The notes: a model not told the origin generated them from the sequence alone. DNA of 64,000 nt from Falsigemmobacter faecalis (GCF_003863335.1 NZ_RRAZ01000002.1:124001-188000); one strand, 5' to 3'; shown: positions 42,279-51,747, counted from the stretch's first letter. Program-made: numbers and translations.

Positions 42279-44480
42279 TCAGCGGTCTGCGTCGGACTTA
42301 TAAGAATAGCGGTAGTTGTAGTAATAATACTGGCCGCCCCCATAAGAGGAGACTTCGCTTTGCTTATAGCCGTTCAGCACGGCACCGGTAATTTTGTTGC
42401 CCGCGATCTCAAAGGCACGCTGCGCGGCCTCAATCTCGCCGCGAACCGTTTCCATATGGCGCACCACCAGAAGGGTCGCCCCGGCATAGCGGGACATGAT
42501 CACCGGATCGGTCACGGCCAGAACCGGCGGGCTGTCGACGATCACCAGATCGAACTCGCGGTTCAGCGCCTCAATCATCTGCTCAAACTCGGCCCGCATC
42601 AGCAGCTCAGACGGGTTCGGCGGATAGCGCCCGCTGCAGATCACCGCCATATTCGGCGTCGGACCCGGCAGCACGATCTGCTCAAGCGTTGCCTGACCGG
42701 AGAGATATTCCGCAAGCCCCACCGCGTTCTTCGGCTGTTTCACATAGCGGCGCAGATATCCGCGCCGCAAATCGGCATCAACCACCACCACCCGCTGCCC
42801 GGCTTCGGCGGCAATGACGGCAAGGTTGATCGAGGTGAAGCTTTTCCCGGCCCCGGGGGCTGTTGAGGTGACCAGAAGCATCTTGCTGGAGTGATCCAGC
42901 ATCCCGAAGTGCAGCGAAGTCCTGAGCGAACGCATCGCTTCAATCGTCAGATCCTGCGGGCTTTCCAGCGCATGGATCGGTAGATCGCCCCGGCGGCTGC
43001 GGTGACCGGCGACATCATCCGAATAGGTAATGGTGCCAAAGACCGGCAGGCCGAGCGCTTCGATATCTTCGCCGCCCCGGATGCCCTGGCGCAGGAAATG
43101 GCGCAGGAAGGCAATGCCGATCCCGATGATCAGACCAAGGATCGCGGCAATCGCGATGGTCTGCTGCACCTTCGGGGTGACCTGACGGTTGGTGGCATAG
43201 GCGACATCGATCACCCGCACAGACCCCACGGTCGAGGCACGCACAACGCGCAATTCCTGGGCGCGGTTCAGAAGCTGGGTATAGACCTCTGCGGCCACTT
43301 CCAGGTTGCGGCTCAGGTTGAAGATCTCTTTTTGGGTCTCCGGCAGCGTGGCGGTGACTTCGCGGATCTCACTCAGCTGGCTTTGCAGCGTGCGGCGGGC
43401 ATCCAGAAGCTGCTGATAGGTGGGGTGGTTCACCGTAAAGCGCTTTTTCAGGTCTTCTTCCTGCAGCGCCAGCTCATTCAGCTTGCCCTCAAGTTCGGCC
43501 GCCTTATCGAGCAGGCTGCGCGTCTCATAGGTCACATCCACAGATTGCTGCGACTGCTGATAGGCGTTCATTTCCTGCTGCGCCTGAACCACTGCGGTCT
43601 GCGCGATCGGCAGCTGTTCTTCGATGAACTTCAGGCTGTTATCCGCCTCAGCCGCAGAGCGGCCGATGTTCTGCCCCACATAAGAGCGGGTGATAGCCGC
43701 CAGCACCAGTTCCGCCTGACGCGGTGAGACATCGCGGTAGCTGACGCGCAGAAGTTTCGCGTTGCGCCCCGCGCCGCCGATGGTCAGACGTTCCTGAATA
43801 TCGCGCACCGCAGCCGCCACGGAAGAGTGGCGCAGGATAAAGCGACGGCCTTCCGGGCCGATCAGATCACCGATCTTCAGCACCAGCCCGCTCTGCGCAT
43901 CCTTCAGCTCATCGCCAACGCGGCCCTGCAGCTCACGTCCGTCGTGCATCTTCAGACCATAGGCCCCGCCGCCCAGATTGGTCAGCACGAATTCTTCTGC
44001 CGACAGCTCTTCCGGCGCGGACATCGCCGCGACGATGATGCCTTCATTGCCGTGCTCATAGGCTTTGAACCAGCCCTCGCCGCTCAGCCCCAGACGGGCG
44101 GGCAGCTTGCCGAGGATCGGGAAGGGCTCGGGCTCTGCGCTGATGACCAGCCCCAGCTCGCGAACCGCATCCCCCAGCACCATGCGCGAGCGCAGGATCT
44201 CGGTCTCGGTCTCAATCAGCGCCGCAGCGGTGCCCCCCCCGGCCAGCATATCCTGCATGGCAGAAGGCAGAGCCAGGTTCGAGGCCCGCTCCTCCAGCTG
44301 CAGAAGGCTGTTGGCCTCATAAAGCGGTGTGGCGCGCAGAATGACAAAAGCGCCAAGCAGAACACCGACAACGAGTGAAATGAAGAGGAGAATCCGGGCA
44401 CGCCAGATGACCATAACGAGCGCGAGAAGGTCGATCTCAGACTCATTCTTCTCAGGTTTTTGGCTTCCGGGCATCGCCAT
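42279..44480 (-). CDS. Polysaccharide co-polymerase and tyrosine autokinase (Wzc/ExoP type)
   Basis: 733 residues from ATG 44480. Order: first membrane segment (ARILLFISLVVGVLLGAF), a Wzz-type periplasmic domain with a long coiled region, second membrane segment (QQTIAIAAILGLIIGIGIAFL), then the cytoplasmic BY-kinase with Walker A STAPGAGKSFTSINLA, Walker A' VVVVDADLRRGYL and Walker B VIVDSPP. The C-terminus is a tyrosine cluster (GGQYYYYNYRYSYKS), the autophosphorylation site. It controls chain length and export of an exopolysaccharide together with Wza and the Wzb phosphatase encoded just upstream. Confidence 0.95.
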   Translation of the reverse strand: MAMPGSQKPEKNESEIDLLALVMVIWRARILLFISLVVGVLLGAFVILRATPLYEANSLLQLEERASNLALPSAMQDMLAGGGTAAALIETETEILRSRMVLGDAVRELGLVISAEPEPFPILGKLPARLGLSGEGWFKAYEHGNEGIIVAAMSAPEELSAEEFVLTNLGGGAYGLKMHDGRELQGRVGDELKDAQSGLVLKIGDLIGPEGRRFILRHSSVAAAVRDIQERLTIGGAGRNAKLLRVSYRDVSPRQAELVLAAITRSYVGQNIGRSAAEADNSLKFIEEQLPIAQTAVVQAQQEMNAYQQSQQSVDVTYETRSLLDKAAELEGKLNELALQEEDLKKRFTVNHPTYQQLLDARRTLQSQLSEIREVTATLPETQKEIFNLSRNLEVAAEVYTQLLNRAQELRVVRASTVGSVRVIDVAYATNRQVTPKVQQTIAIAAILGLIIGIGIAFLRHFLRQGIRGGEDIEALGLPVFGTITYSDDVAGHRSRRGDLPIHALESPQDLTIEAMRSLRTSLHFGMLDHSSKMLLVTSTAPGAGKSFTSINLAVIAAEAGQRVVVVDADLRRGYLRRYVKQPKNAVGLAEYLSGQATLEQIVLPGPTPNMAVICSGRYPPNPSELLMRAEFEQMIEALNREFDLVIVDSPPVLAVTDPVIMSRYAGATLLVVRHMETVRGEIEAAQRAFEIAGNKITGAVLNGYKQSEVSSYGGGQYYYYNYRYSYKSDADR

Positions 44481-44517
44481 CCTGCTGATATTCCTGTTAT
44501 TCTCTTGGAGCTGATGC

Positions 44518-44952
44518 TCAGGACTTAAGCCGCGCAACCCATCCGTCTGCAGCGGTCAGAATTTTATCTCTGACGCTGCGATGCAGCTCAGAGGAGCGAC
44601 GATAGGGATCTTCAATGCCGCGCGCGCCGGTCCACTGATCAAACAGCATGACACGGCCCGAGAGCTGCGGCCAGCGCTTTGAGATTTCAGCGCGGTGGCC
44701 GGGTTCCATGACCAGAATAAGATCATAGCCCGCGCCCATCGCGCCGGTCAGCTGCCGCGCCACATGGCCGCTGAGATCCAGCCCCGCCTCAGAAGCGGCC
44801 TCACTTGCGGTGCGGTCGGCCTCATGGCCCACCACCGCCGCAAGCCCGGCAGAATCGATCCGCAGATCCGGAAGAGCTTTTCTCAACGCCCGCTCGCCCA
44901 GCGGCGAGCGGCAGATATTACCCACACAGACAACCAGTACTGAACGAAACAT
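44518..44952 (-). CDS. Low-molecular-weight protein-tyrosine phosphatase (Wzb type)
   Basis: 144 residues. The catalytic loop is CVGNICRS with Cys9 and Arg15; the general acid is Asp115 in EDPYRRS. It should dephosphorylate the Tyr cluster of the Wzc-type kinase encoded immediately downstream. The start is 5 bp after the wza-type gene, within one operon. Length and motifs are complete, so it is likely active. Confidence 0.95.
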   Translation of the reverse strand: MFRSVLVVCVGNICRSPLGERALRKALPDLRIDSAGLAAVVGHEADRTASEAASEAGLDLSGHVARQLTGAMGAGYDLILVMEPGHRAEISKRWPQLSGRVMLFDQWTGARGIEDPYRRSSELHRSVRDKILTAADGWVARLKS

Positions 44953-44957
44953 AGGGC

Positions 44958-46037
44958 TTATTCCGTAGCGATCAGATCTGCGGTCCGCACCGTGGTCAGG
45001 GTCGGCACAAGGCTTGAGACGAGGCGGTTCCAGCGGTAGATCGGCGAAGAGGTCACATAAACCACATCATTGGGATGCAGCACAAAGCGGGTGCCAAGCA
45101 GGTAGGCCGCCGGGTTCGAGGCATCAAGCTGATAGACATGCATGCCGTCTTTCTGATCGCGGAAGATGAAGATGCCGCGGGCATCGGCCTGGCCTTCTTT
45201 GATCCCGCCAATGCTGGTGACAGCCTGGGTCAGGTTGATATTTTCGCGCGTCAGATCGATGGTCGCCGATTTGACCAGCTGGCCCAGAAGGAAGGCCTCC
45301 TGCAGCTCAATCCGCGGCACGCTGACCACATCGCCGCCGCGCAGCAGCGGGTTGTTGGCCGAGACACCGTTTTTCAGGAAGGCTTCCAGATCGACCCGGT
45401 GGGTCTTGCTGCCGCGACGGATGGTGACCAGACGGGCATCGGCCTCTTTGGTCAGCCCCCCGGCCGCATCGATCGCATCCAGAAGCGTCAGCGGCACATC
45501 GGTCAGCTTCTGACGGCTGGGCTGGCTCACTTCCCCGGTGACCGAGACGGCCTGGCTGTTATAGCCCACGACCTTCACTTCCATCTGCGGGTTCGGGATG
45601 AACTCAGCCATCCGGGCCGACAGATCCGCACGGACCTGCTCAGGCGTGCGGCCGCGCGCCGTTACCTGGCCGACGTGGGGATAGAAGAAGGTGCCGTCTG
45701 ACTGCACGCGCAGACCGGATTCCAGCGGCGTGCGGCGGTCACCCGCCGGCATGGTCAGATCGGGGTGATCCCAGACCACCACATCGAGCACATCACCCAC
45801 ACCGATCCTGTAATTCCACATCTCACCCGCGGCGACCGTGGTCCGGCTGCCGGCAAGATTGCGCTTGCGGTTAAACTGATTGATATTCTCAGCCGTAAGG
45901 CGAACGATCTTCACATTGGTCGCAAGTTCTTCGACCGGCTTTTCCGCGCCATCTGCATCCACGGGGAAACTGGTGTTCGCAAGATCACACCCGGACACCA
46001 GTACAATGACCGCCAGAATACTGAACCAGGCGCGCAT
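44958..46037 (-). CDS. Outer-membrane polysaccharide export lipoprotein (Wza type)
   Basis: 359 residues. Lipobox LVSGC gives the acylated Cys17. The N-terminal PES domain has VGDVLDVVVWDHPDLTMPAG and TFFYPHVGQVTARGRTPEQV, and two SLBB-type repeats follow (VSVTGEVSQPSRQ and AFLLGQLVKSATI), and VHPNDVVYV-like text near the end (LHPNDVVYVTSSP). It forms the octameric export channel for exopolysaccharide. The first gene of a wza-wzb-wzc operon, transcribed away from the WecA-type gene. Confidence 0.93.
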   Translation of the reverse strand: MRAWFSILAVIVLVSGCDLANTSFPVDADGAEKPVEELATNVKIVRLTAENINQFNRKRNLAGSRTTVAAGEMWNYRIGVGDVLDVVVWDHPDLTMPAGDRRTPLESGLRVQSDGTFFYPHVGQVTARGRTPEQVRADLSARMAEFIPNPQMEVKVVGYNSQAVSVTGEVSQPSRQKLTDVPLTLLDAIDAAGGLTKEADARLVTIRRGSKTHRVDLEAFLKNGVSANNPLLRGGDVVSVPRIELQEAFLLGQLVKSATIDLTRENINLTQAVTSIGGIKEGQADARGIFIFRDQKDGMHVYQLDASNPAAYLLGTRFVLHPNDVVYVTSSPIYRWNRLVSSLVPTLTTVRTADLIATE

Positions 46038-46342
46038 CAGAACCTCATTTTTTCAATCGATTTAAGACGATAGTGAAATACCGGGAGTCGCAGAAAGATC
46101 CCGCGGATTTCGGCCTGTATAGGCAATCACCCAGGCCAAGAAAACCTTTAAGATCCTGTTAGGTGTTTTTTTCCCGGAGTGGGGCAAAAATCTCATTCGT
46201 TGCAAATTTTTAGTTAACTTGTGGCCGCTGATACACTATGCACGGGGTCGCTCAATACTGCGGCGTGACAGAGCGCCTTATTGACAGTTGTTCATAACAC
46301 CTTTGCGTGTAAAATTATAAATCTGATTGGCCGGAGCCTTCC
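46038..46342. promoter_or_regulatory. Divergent exopolysaccharide control region
   Basis: 305 bp of markedly AT-rich sequence between the wza-type and wecA-type genes. It has TTAA-GATCCTG-TTAG at 46148-46162, one base from the CtrA consensus, a GTTAAC at about 46213, and TTGACA at 46281-46286 with TAAAAT about 23 bp on (too far for a standard sigma-70 promoter). Both operons' promoters should be here; the exact starts cannot be assigned. Confidence 0.5.
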
Positions 46343-47428
46343 ATGACTGCTGTCATCGCCATTGCCGCCTGTATTGCCAGTGCCGCTGTTGCGATATGCC
46401 TCGTGCTGACGCGGAATCTGCACGGACGTTTCACACTTGATAATCAACCCGGAGTGCAGAAGCTCCACGAGCGGCCCACGCCGCGGATCGGGGGACTGGC
46501 CCTCATTGCAGGGGCGCTGGTTGGGGTTATTTTTCTTGAACCTGAGGCTGCGGCACTCTGGGGTCTTATCTGTCTGACCGCGGTTCCGGCGTTTGTGTCG
46601 GGCCTCATTGAAGATATTACCAAAAAGGTCGGCGTAAAGACGCGGCTTTTCGCAACAATTATCTCGGGCCTGCTGTTTTGCATTTTCACGGGCTATGCGG
46701 TGCGCGAAACGTCAATCCCCGGTGTGGATACACTTCTTGGCTTTGCGCCGGTTGCGGTTCTCTTCACCGCATTTGCGATCGGCGGCATTGCCAATGCGAT
46801 CAATATTATTGACGGGGTGAACGGCCTTGCCTCGGGCGCTGCCATCATCATCCTGCTTGGCTTTGCCGTTGTGGCGGGGAATGCCGGCGATGGCGCACTG
46901 CAGGGGATCTGTCTGGTTGCGGCCGGCTCAATCCTTGGGTTTTTCCTGCTGAATTATCCGATGGGGCTGATCTTCTTTGGCGATGCCGGGGCCTATACGG
47001 CGGGCTTTGTGGTGGCGGTGGTCGCGGTCCTGCTGCCCGCGCGCAATCCGGAACTCTCGCCGCTGATCGGTCTTCTGGGGCTTTCCTATCCGGTGATGGA
47101 GACCATGGTGTCGATCCACCGCCGCCTCGTGCGCGAGGGGACGAACCCCGGCCAGCCTGACCGTCTGCATCTGCACAGCCTGGTCTACCGCAGCTTTGCG
47201 CGCCGCGCCGCTCAGGCCATCGGGCTTCCGGCGATGCGCAATCCGATGACCAGCACCGTGATGTGGTTCTTCCCCTTCCTCTCGGCGCTTTTGTGCACCA
47301 TTGCCGCCGAAAGCACTCCGGCCGTTCTGGTGGCAACCGCCATCGTGGTGGTCAGCTATCTTCTGGCCTACCGCCGCGTGGCACTGCTGCGCAGCCTGCG
47401 CCGCAAAGACGATGAAGTTCCGGCCTGA
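46343..47428 (+). CDS. WecA-type UDP-sugar:undecaprenyl-phosphate sugar-1-phosphate transferase
   Basis: 361 residues, eleven or so membrane segments. Family motifs are RPTPRIGGLALI near the N-terminus, the Asp-rich catalytic IIDGVNGLASG, and IFFGDAGAYTAGFVVA; the His-containing HLHSLVYRSFARR resembles the HIHH loop. It would start lipid-linked oligosaccharide synthesis by moving a HexNAc-1-phosphate to undecaprenyl phosphate in the inner membrane. Divergent from the export operon, so it likely supplies that polysaccharide. The donor sugar is not known. Confidence 0.92.
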   Translation: MTAVIAIAACIASAAVAICLVLTRNLHGRFTLDNQPGVQKLHERPTPRIGGLALIAGALVGVIFLEPEAAALWGLICLTAVPAFVSGLIEDITKKVGVKTRLFATIISGLLFCIFTGYAVRETSIPGVDTLLGFAPVAVLFTAFAIGGIANAINIIDGVNGLASGAAIIILLGFAVVAGNAGDGALQGICLVAAGSILGFFLLNYPMGLIFFGDAGAYTAGFVVAVVAVLLPARNPELSPLIGLLGLSYPVMETMVSIHRRLVREGTNPGQPDRLHLHSLVYRSFARRAAQAIGLPAMRNPMTSTVMWFFPFLSALLCTIAAESTPAVLVATAIVVVSYLLAYRRVALLRSLRRKDDEVPA

Positions 47429-47450
47429 GGCCCTGACGACATCTGACAGA

Positions 47451-47474
47451 AAGGCCGCCCCACGGGGCGGCCTT
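47451..47474. terminator. Bidirectional terminator
   Basis: A perfect 10-bp stem AAGGCCGCCC / GGGCGGCCTT with a CACG loop between the convergent wecA-type and Old Yellow Enzyme genes. Confidence 0.85.
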
Positions 47475-47481
47475 CTTCGTC

Positions 47482-48549
47482 TCAGCCTTCGACAAAGCCG
47501 GGCCAGACCGTCGCCATATAACTCACAAAGCGCTCTCCGAGTGCCTGGCTGCGCAGATACTCCGCCGTGACCGGCAGATCGCGCGCCCGAAAGCCCGCAT
47601 CCGCGGCCATGGCCTGCGGGAAATCAGCATGCAGAATGCCGCCGCGCCCGATCAGCACAAAATCCGCCCCCGCCGACAGGCACGCGCGCACATCCGCCGC
47701 TGCGTAAATCTTACCGGCGACCCCAAGGGCGCAGGTCCCGCGCGGCAGATCCATGAAGGCATCCAGAAGCCGCCCCGTTCCGGTATCCTCGGGCGCTTTG
47801 GCGTAATCCCACAGCGACACATCGAGATATTCCAGATCGCCCCCGGTCATCATTTCCGTGGCAAAGCGCTGCGCTTCTTCCAGCGCAATCCCATAGCGCT
47901 CAGGCGAGAGGCGCAGACCCAGCGTGAAGTCTGCCCCGCAGGCTTTGCGGATCCCGCTGACAATCTCGCGCACAAGGCGGGTGCGGTTGTCATAAGAGCC
48001 GCCCCAGATATCGCTGCGGGTGTTCTGATCGCTCAGAAACTGCGTCAGCAGATAGCCATGCGCGCCATGCACCTCAACGCCGTCAAACCCGGCCTTCTGC
48101 GCCCGCAGGGCCGAAGCGATGAAGGTGTCGCGCAAAGCCTCCACTTCGGCGCCGCTCATGTCCCGCGCGCCGCGCCCCTCCACCGCCGAGATCATCGGCA
48201 GGCCGGACAGCTCCGGCCGTGAGCGGTTGCCGCCGTGCTGAAGCTGCAGCGCGCTCTGGGTGCCGCTGGCTTTCAGGCGCGCGGCAAGCTCTGCCAGACC
48301 CGCATCATGCAGATCCGTGGCCGCGCCCAGTTGCCCCTCAAACGACTGACCATCGCGCTGCACATAGGCCGCAGCGGTCATCACCATGGAAAAGCCGCCT
48401 TCCCCCCGCGCTTCCAGCCAGCGGATCTCATCATCGCTCAGGACGCCGTCTTCATGGCTCTGCCGGTTGGTCAGAGGGGCCAGCGTGATGCGGTTCTCCC
48501 AGGTGACGCCATTGCGCAGGGTAAGCGGTTGAAAAGCAGTCTCAGTCAT
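47482..48549 (-). CDS. NADH:flavin oxidoreductase (Old Yellow Enzyme family)
   Basis: 355 residues from ATG 48549. The TIM-barrel flavoprotein motifs are NRITLAPLTNRQS at the N-terminus, QLQHGGNRSRPEL, FDGVEVHGAHGYLLTQFLS (two parts around the His pair), DNRTRLVREIV and FVLIGRGGILHADFP. It binds FMN and reduces activated alkenes using NAD(P)H. The natural substrate is not indicated by neighbours. A GTG-type longer frame upstream is less likely. Confidence 0.9.
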   Translation of the reverse strand: MTETAFQPLTLRNGVTWENRITLAPLTNRQSHEDGVLSDDEIRWLEARGEGGFSMVMTAAAYVQRDGQSFEGQLGAATDLHDAGLAELAARLKASGTQSALQLQHGGNRSRPELSGLPMISAVEGRGARDMSGAEVEALRDTFIASALRAQKAGFDGVEVHGAHGYLLTQFLSDQNTRSDIWGGSYDNRTRLVREIVSGIRKACGADFTLGLRLSPERYGIALEEAQRFATEMMTGGDLEYLDVSLWDYAKAPEDTGTGRLLDAFMDLPRGTCALGVAGKIYAAADVRACLSAGADFVLIGRGGILHADFPQAMAADAGFRARDLPVTAEYLRSQALGERFVSYMATVWPGFVEG

Positions 48550-48749
48550 CGAAATTCGGTCCTCCGTTGCGCGGGCAACAGACACCGCCCTGCCGCGGGC
48601 CGCAAGAGGGGGAGGCGCGCGGGACCGAAGCCAATGACGCTACGATGCGACATCCTGTCACGCTAAAGGCTTGTCATCCGGGGTTCCAGAAGCAATAAAC
48701 CGCAAATATTACCCCATGACCCCGCAATGATTGCAAGAGAGGTGACCTG

Positions 48750-49724
48750 ATGATGAAATTTGCTGCTGTGGCCCTGACGGGCACGCTGATCGCAGGCGCT
48801 GCTTTTGCCAATGCGACGGAAGTGAAAATCGGCTACGCCCTGGCCGAGCATTCGCATTATGGTGCAGGCTCCAAAGCCTGGATCGAGGCGACCAAAGCCG
48901 CCACCGGTGATCGTTTCACTTTTGTCGAATTCCCCTCCTCGGCGCTCGGCGGTGAGCGTGAGGTGCTGGAAGGCCTGCAGCTCGGCACCGTTGAGGCGAC
49001 CATCGTCTCCTCGGGCGTGCTGTCGAACTTCGTGCCCGAGATCGGCGTTTTTGACGTGCCGTTCCTGTTTCGCGACTTCGATCACGCCCGCGCGGTCCTT
49101 GACGGCCCGATCGGTGCAGAGATGCTGACGAAATTTGCCGACCACGGCCTCGTGGCTGTGGCCTGGGGGGAGCAGGGCTTCCGCCATATCACCAACAACC
49201 GCGGCCCGATCGCAGCCCCCGCAGATCTGGCCGGTCTGAAGCTGCGCACCATGGAAAACCCGGTCCATATCAAGGCGTTCCAGACCCTTGGCGCGGCCCC
49301 GACCCCGATGGCATGGCCCGAAGTTGTCTCCGCACTTGAGCAGGGCACCATCGACGGCCAGGAAAACCCGCTCTCGGTGATCGTCTCGTCCAAGCTGAAC
49401 GAAGTGCAAAAGCACCTGACCCTCTCGGGTCACGTCTATGCGCCGAACGTGCTCTTTGTCTCGTCGATCTTCTGGGATGGTCTGTCGGATGAAGACAAAG
49501 AGGCCTTCCGCAAGGGCGCCGTTGAAGGCGGTCTCGCGATGCGCGCCTTTGTCGACAATGCAGAATCCACCGGCGCTCAGGCGATGAAAGACGCCGGCAT
49601 GGCAGTCGGTGAGCTGTCGGCTGACCAGAAAGAGGCCATCAAGGCCGCGCTGGCTCCGGCCTATGAGGATTATGCGAAATCCTTCGGCGCAGATCTGCTG
49701 CAGCAGATTGCCGATGTGAAGTAA
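48750..49724 (+). CDS. DctP-family TRAP transporter solute-binding protein
   Basis: 324 residues. A signal peptide ends near AAFANA. The mature part has VKIGYALAEHSHYGAGSKAW, FPSSALGGEREVLEGLQLGTVEA (in two parts) and GLKLRTMENPVHIKAFQTLGA (in two parts), where the Arg at RTMENP binds the carboxylate of the substrate in homologues. So a carboxylic acid ligand is likely. First gene of a DctP-DctQ-DctM operon. Confidence 0.93.
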   Translation: MMKFAAVALTGTLIAGAAFANATEVKIGYALAEHSHYGAGSKAWIEATKAATGDRFTFVEFPSSALGGEREVLEGLQLGTVEATIVSSGVLSNFVPEIGVFDVPFLFRDFDHARAVLDGPIGAEMLTKFADHGLVAVAWGEQGFRHITNNRGPIAAPADLAGLKLRTMENPVHIKAFQTLGAAPTPMAWPEVVSALEQGTIDGQENPLSVIVSSKLNEVQKHLTLSGHVYAPNVLFVSSIFWDGLSDEDKEAFRKGAVEGGLAMRAFVDNAESTGAQAMKDAGMAVGELSADQKEAIKAALAPAYEDYAKSFGADLLQQIADVK

Positions 49725-49750
49725 GCCTGCCCGGGCCCCGCCCGTCCTGT

Positions 49751-49784
49751 GACAGGCGGCCCCCAGGCGGGGCCGCCTGCTGTC
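49751..49784 (+). promoter_or_regulatory. Intercistronic hairpin between DctP and DctQ genes
   Basis: GACAGGCGGCCCC pairs with GGGGCCGCCTG-CTGTC, leaving a one-base bulge, 27 bp after the dctP stop and without a T-run. It occupies the same place as the hairpin in the TAXI operon. A role in mRNA 3'-end protection or differential expression is inferred. Confidence 0.65.
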
Positions 49785-49835
49785 GTTTCCGCAGCCTCTC
49801 CGTCCGGGGGCGGCTGCTTTACCCCGGAGTATCCC

Positions 49836-50354
49836 ATGAGCCCCTGGCTTTCCCGTGCGGAACAGCTCTTTCTTGGCGTCAATCGCTGGGCCGTGATCCT
49901 TGCCCTTTCGGCGATGGCCTGCCTTGTCTTCGCCAATGTCACGCTGCGCTATTTCACCAATAACTCCATCGTCTGGGCCGAAGAGGTCGCGCGCTATCTG
50001 ATGATCTGGATGACCTTTCTGTCAGCCGGCCTTGCGCTCAGGGGCGGGCTGCTGGTGGCGATCACCCAGGTGCATCTGCGCTTTTCCCCCTCGGTGGGCC
50101 GCGCGATCCGTGTCCTGATGCTGGTGATCCTTGCGGGCTTTTGCCTTTGGATGATCTGGTCGGGCATCGGCTATATGAATCGCATGGGCCGTCAGCTGAC
50201 GCCCGCCACGCGGGTCTCCTTTTGGTATATCTATCTCGCCATGCCTTTGGGCTTCGGGCTGATGACGGCGCATATCCTGCTGCTCGCCCGCCGTTTTGTG
50301 ACCACGGGCCGTTTTGATGACGGCCAGGACCAGTCTTCCGCGGTCGGCGGCTGA
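49836..50354 (+). CDS. DctQ-family TRAP transporter small permease
   Basis: 172 residues from ATG 49836 (GGAG seven bases upstream). Four membrane segments; the conserved ANVTLRYFTNNSIVWAEEVARYLMIWMTFL block is visible in parts from about residue 31, with the helix pair and the FGLMTAHILLLAR end. It links the binding protein to the large permease. A longer in-frame start lies at 49749 but would translate the hairpin region. Confidence 0.9.
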   Translation: MSPWLSRAEQLFLGVNRWAVILALSAMACLVFANVTLRYFTNNSIVWAEEVARYLMIWMTFLSAGLALRGGLLVAITQVHLRFSPSVGRAIRVLMLVILAGFCLWMIWSGIGYMNRMGRQLTPATRVSFWYIYLAMPLGFGLMTAHILLLARRFVTTGRFDDGQDQSSAVGG

Positions 50355-50365
50355 GGGATAAGATC

Positions 50366-51649
50366 ATGACCCTGACCCTTGTCATAATTTTCGCAGCCCT
50401 GCTGATCATCGGCTTTCCGGTGGTCTTTGCCCTTGCGATCTCAGCCTTCGGGGCGGTGCTGATCCAGGGCAAATATCCGGTCGTTGTGGTGGTGAAAGAG
50501 ATGTTCACCGGCCTCGACAGCTTCCCGCTGATGGCAGTGCCTTTCTTCGTTCTGGCGGCAGAGCTGATGACCGGCGGCGCGATGACCCAGGTGCTGCTGC
50601 GCTTTGCCGCGCAGTTCTTTGGCCGCGTGCGCGGTGGTCTTGGCTATGCCAATGTCTTTTCCTCGGCGATGTTTGCGGGCATCTCGGGCTCGGCGCTGGC
50701 CGATGCCGCAGGCCCCGGCGCCATGATGATGAAGATGATGGACAAAGAGGGCTACCCCAGGCCCTATGCCGCCGCCCTCACGGCCTCAGCCTCCATCGTG
50801 GGGCCGATCATTCCGCCTTCGATCACCATGATCATCTATGCCATGCAGGATGAAAGCGTCTCGGTGGGGCGGCTCTTCATGGCCGGTATTCTGCCGGGCC
50901 TGCTGATCTGCGTGATCTATGCGGGGGTGAACTGCATCCAGTCGCACCGCTTTGGCTGGCGCGGACAGACCCCGGTGCCGCCGCCCGGGGTGTTTATGAT
51001 GAACACGGTGAAGGCGCTGCCGGCGCTGATGCTGATCGTCTTTGTGATCGGCGGGATCCGGGCGGGCTTCTTCACGCCAACCGAGGCCTCGGTCGTGGCG
51101 GTGTTCTATGCGCTTTTGTGCGGGATGTTCGTCTACCGCACGCTGAAGCTCTCGGCGCTGCCCGCGATTATCCTCGCCTCTGCGGTGACGTCGGGCGCGA
51201 TCCTGATGATCCTCGCCTCGGCGCGTGCCTTTGCCTGGGTGCTGATCATTGAGCGGATGCCCCAGGCGGCCGCCGCCTGGATCGTGGCGCTGGAGCTGTC
51301 GCCCATCGTCTTCCTGCTGCTCGTGAACGTGATGCTGCTGGTCTTTGGCTGTTTCATGGACCCGCTGCCGGGCGTGATGATCCTGGTGCCGATCCTTGCG
51401 CCGATCGCGCATAGCATGGGCATTGATCCGACCCATTTTGCCATCGTGGTGATTGTGAACCTGACCATGGGACTTGTGACCCCCCCGGTGGGGAGCCTGC
51501 TCTTTGTGGTCTCTTCGGTGGGCCGGATTCCGGTGCCGCAGATCCTGTCGCAGATGCCCGCCTTCCTGATCGCCAATCTGCTGATCCTGCTGGTGCTGAC
51601 CTATATCCCCGCGGTCAGCACCTGGCTGCCCCGGGCCTCCGGCATGTAA
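50366..51649 (+). CDS. DctM-family TRAP transporter large permease
   Basis: 427 residues, 12-13 membrane segments. Motifs: FFVLAAELMTGGAMTQ, AMFAGISGSALADAAGPG, ASIVGPIIPPSITMIIYA (split) and NLTMGLVTPPVGSLLFVVSS (split). It is the transport subunit, using Na+ or H+ gradient for uptake. It ends the DctPQM operon, and a good terminator follows. Confidence 0.93.
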   Translation: MTLTLVIIFAALLIIGFPVVFALAISAFGAVLIQGKYPVVVVVKEMFTGLDSFPLMAVPFFVLAAELMTGGAMTQVLLRFAAQFFGRVRGGLGYANVFSSAMFAGISGSALADAAGPGAMMMKMMDKEGYPRPYAAALTASASIVGPIIPPSITMIIYAMQDESVSVGRLFMAGILPGLLICVIYAGVNCIQSHRFGWRGQTPVPPPGVFMMNTVKALPALMLIVFVIGGIRAGFFTPTEASVVAVFYALLCGMFVYRTLKLSALPAIILASAVTSGAILMILASARAFAWVLIIERMPQAAAAWIVALELSPIVFLLLVNVMLLVFGCFMDPLPGVMILVPILAPIAHSMGIDPTHFAIVVIVNLTMGLVTPPVGSLLFVVSSVGRIPVPQILSQMPAFLIANLLILLVLTYIPAVSTWLPRASGM

Positions 51650-51655
51650 CCGCCC

Positions 51656-51691
51656 ATCCGCGCCCGCCCCTCCGGCGGGCGCGGATCTTTT
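51656..51691 (+). terminator. Rho-independent terminator of the DctPQM operon
   Basis: A perfect 13-bp stem ATCCGCGCCCGCC / GGCGGGCGCGGAT with a CCTCC loop is followed by CTTTT. Confidence 0.88.
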
Positions 51692-51747
51692 GCGGAACAG
51701 ATCCCTTCGCCGCAGCGTTCCTCTCTCATGGACTGCGGAGACGAGAG

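Noticed and set aside
46281-46315. TTGACA plus TAAAAT as a sigma-70 promoter for the WecA-type gene
   Set aside because: The spacing is about 23 bp, too long for a standard promoter.
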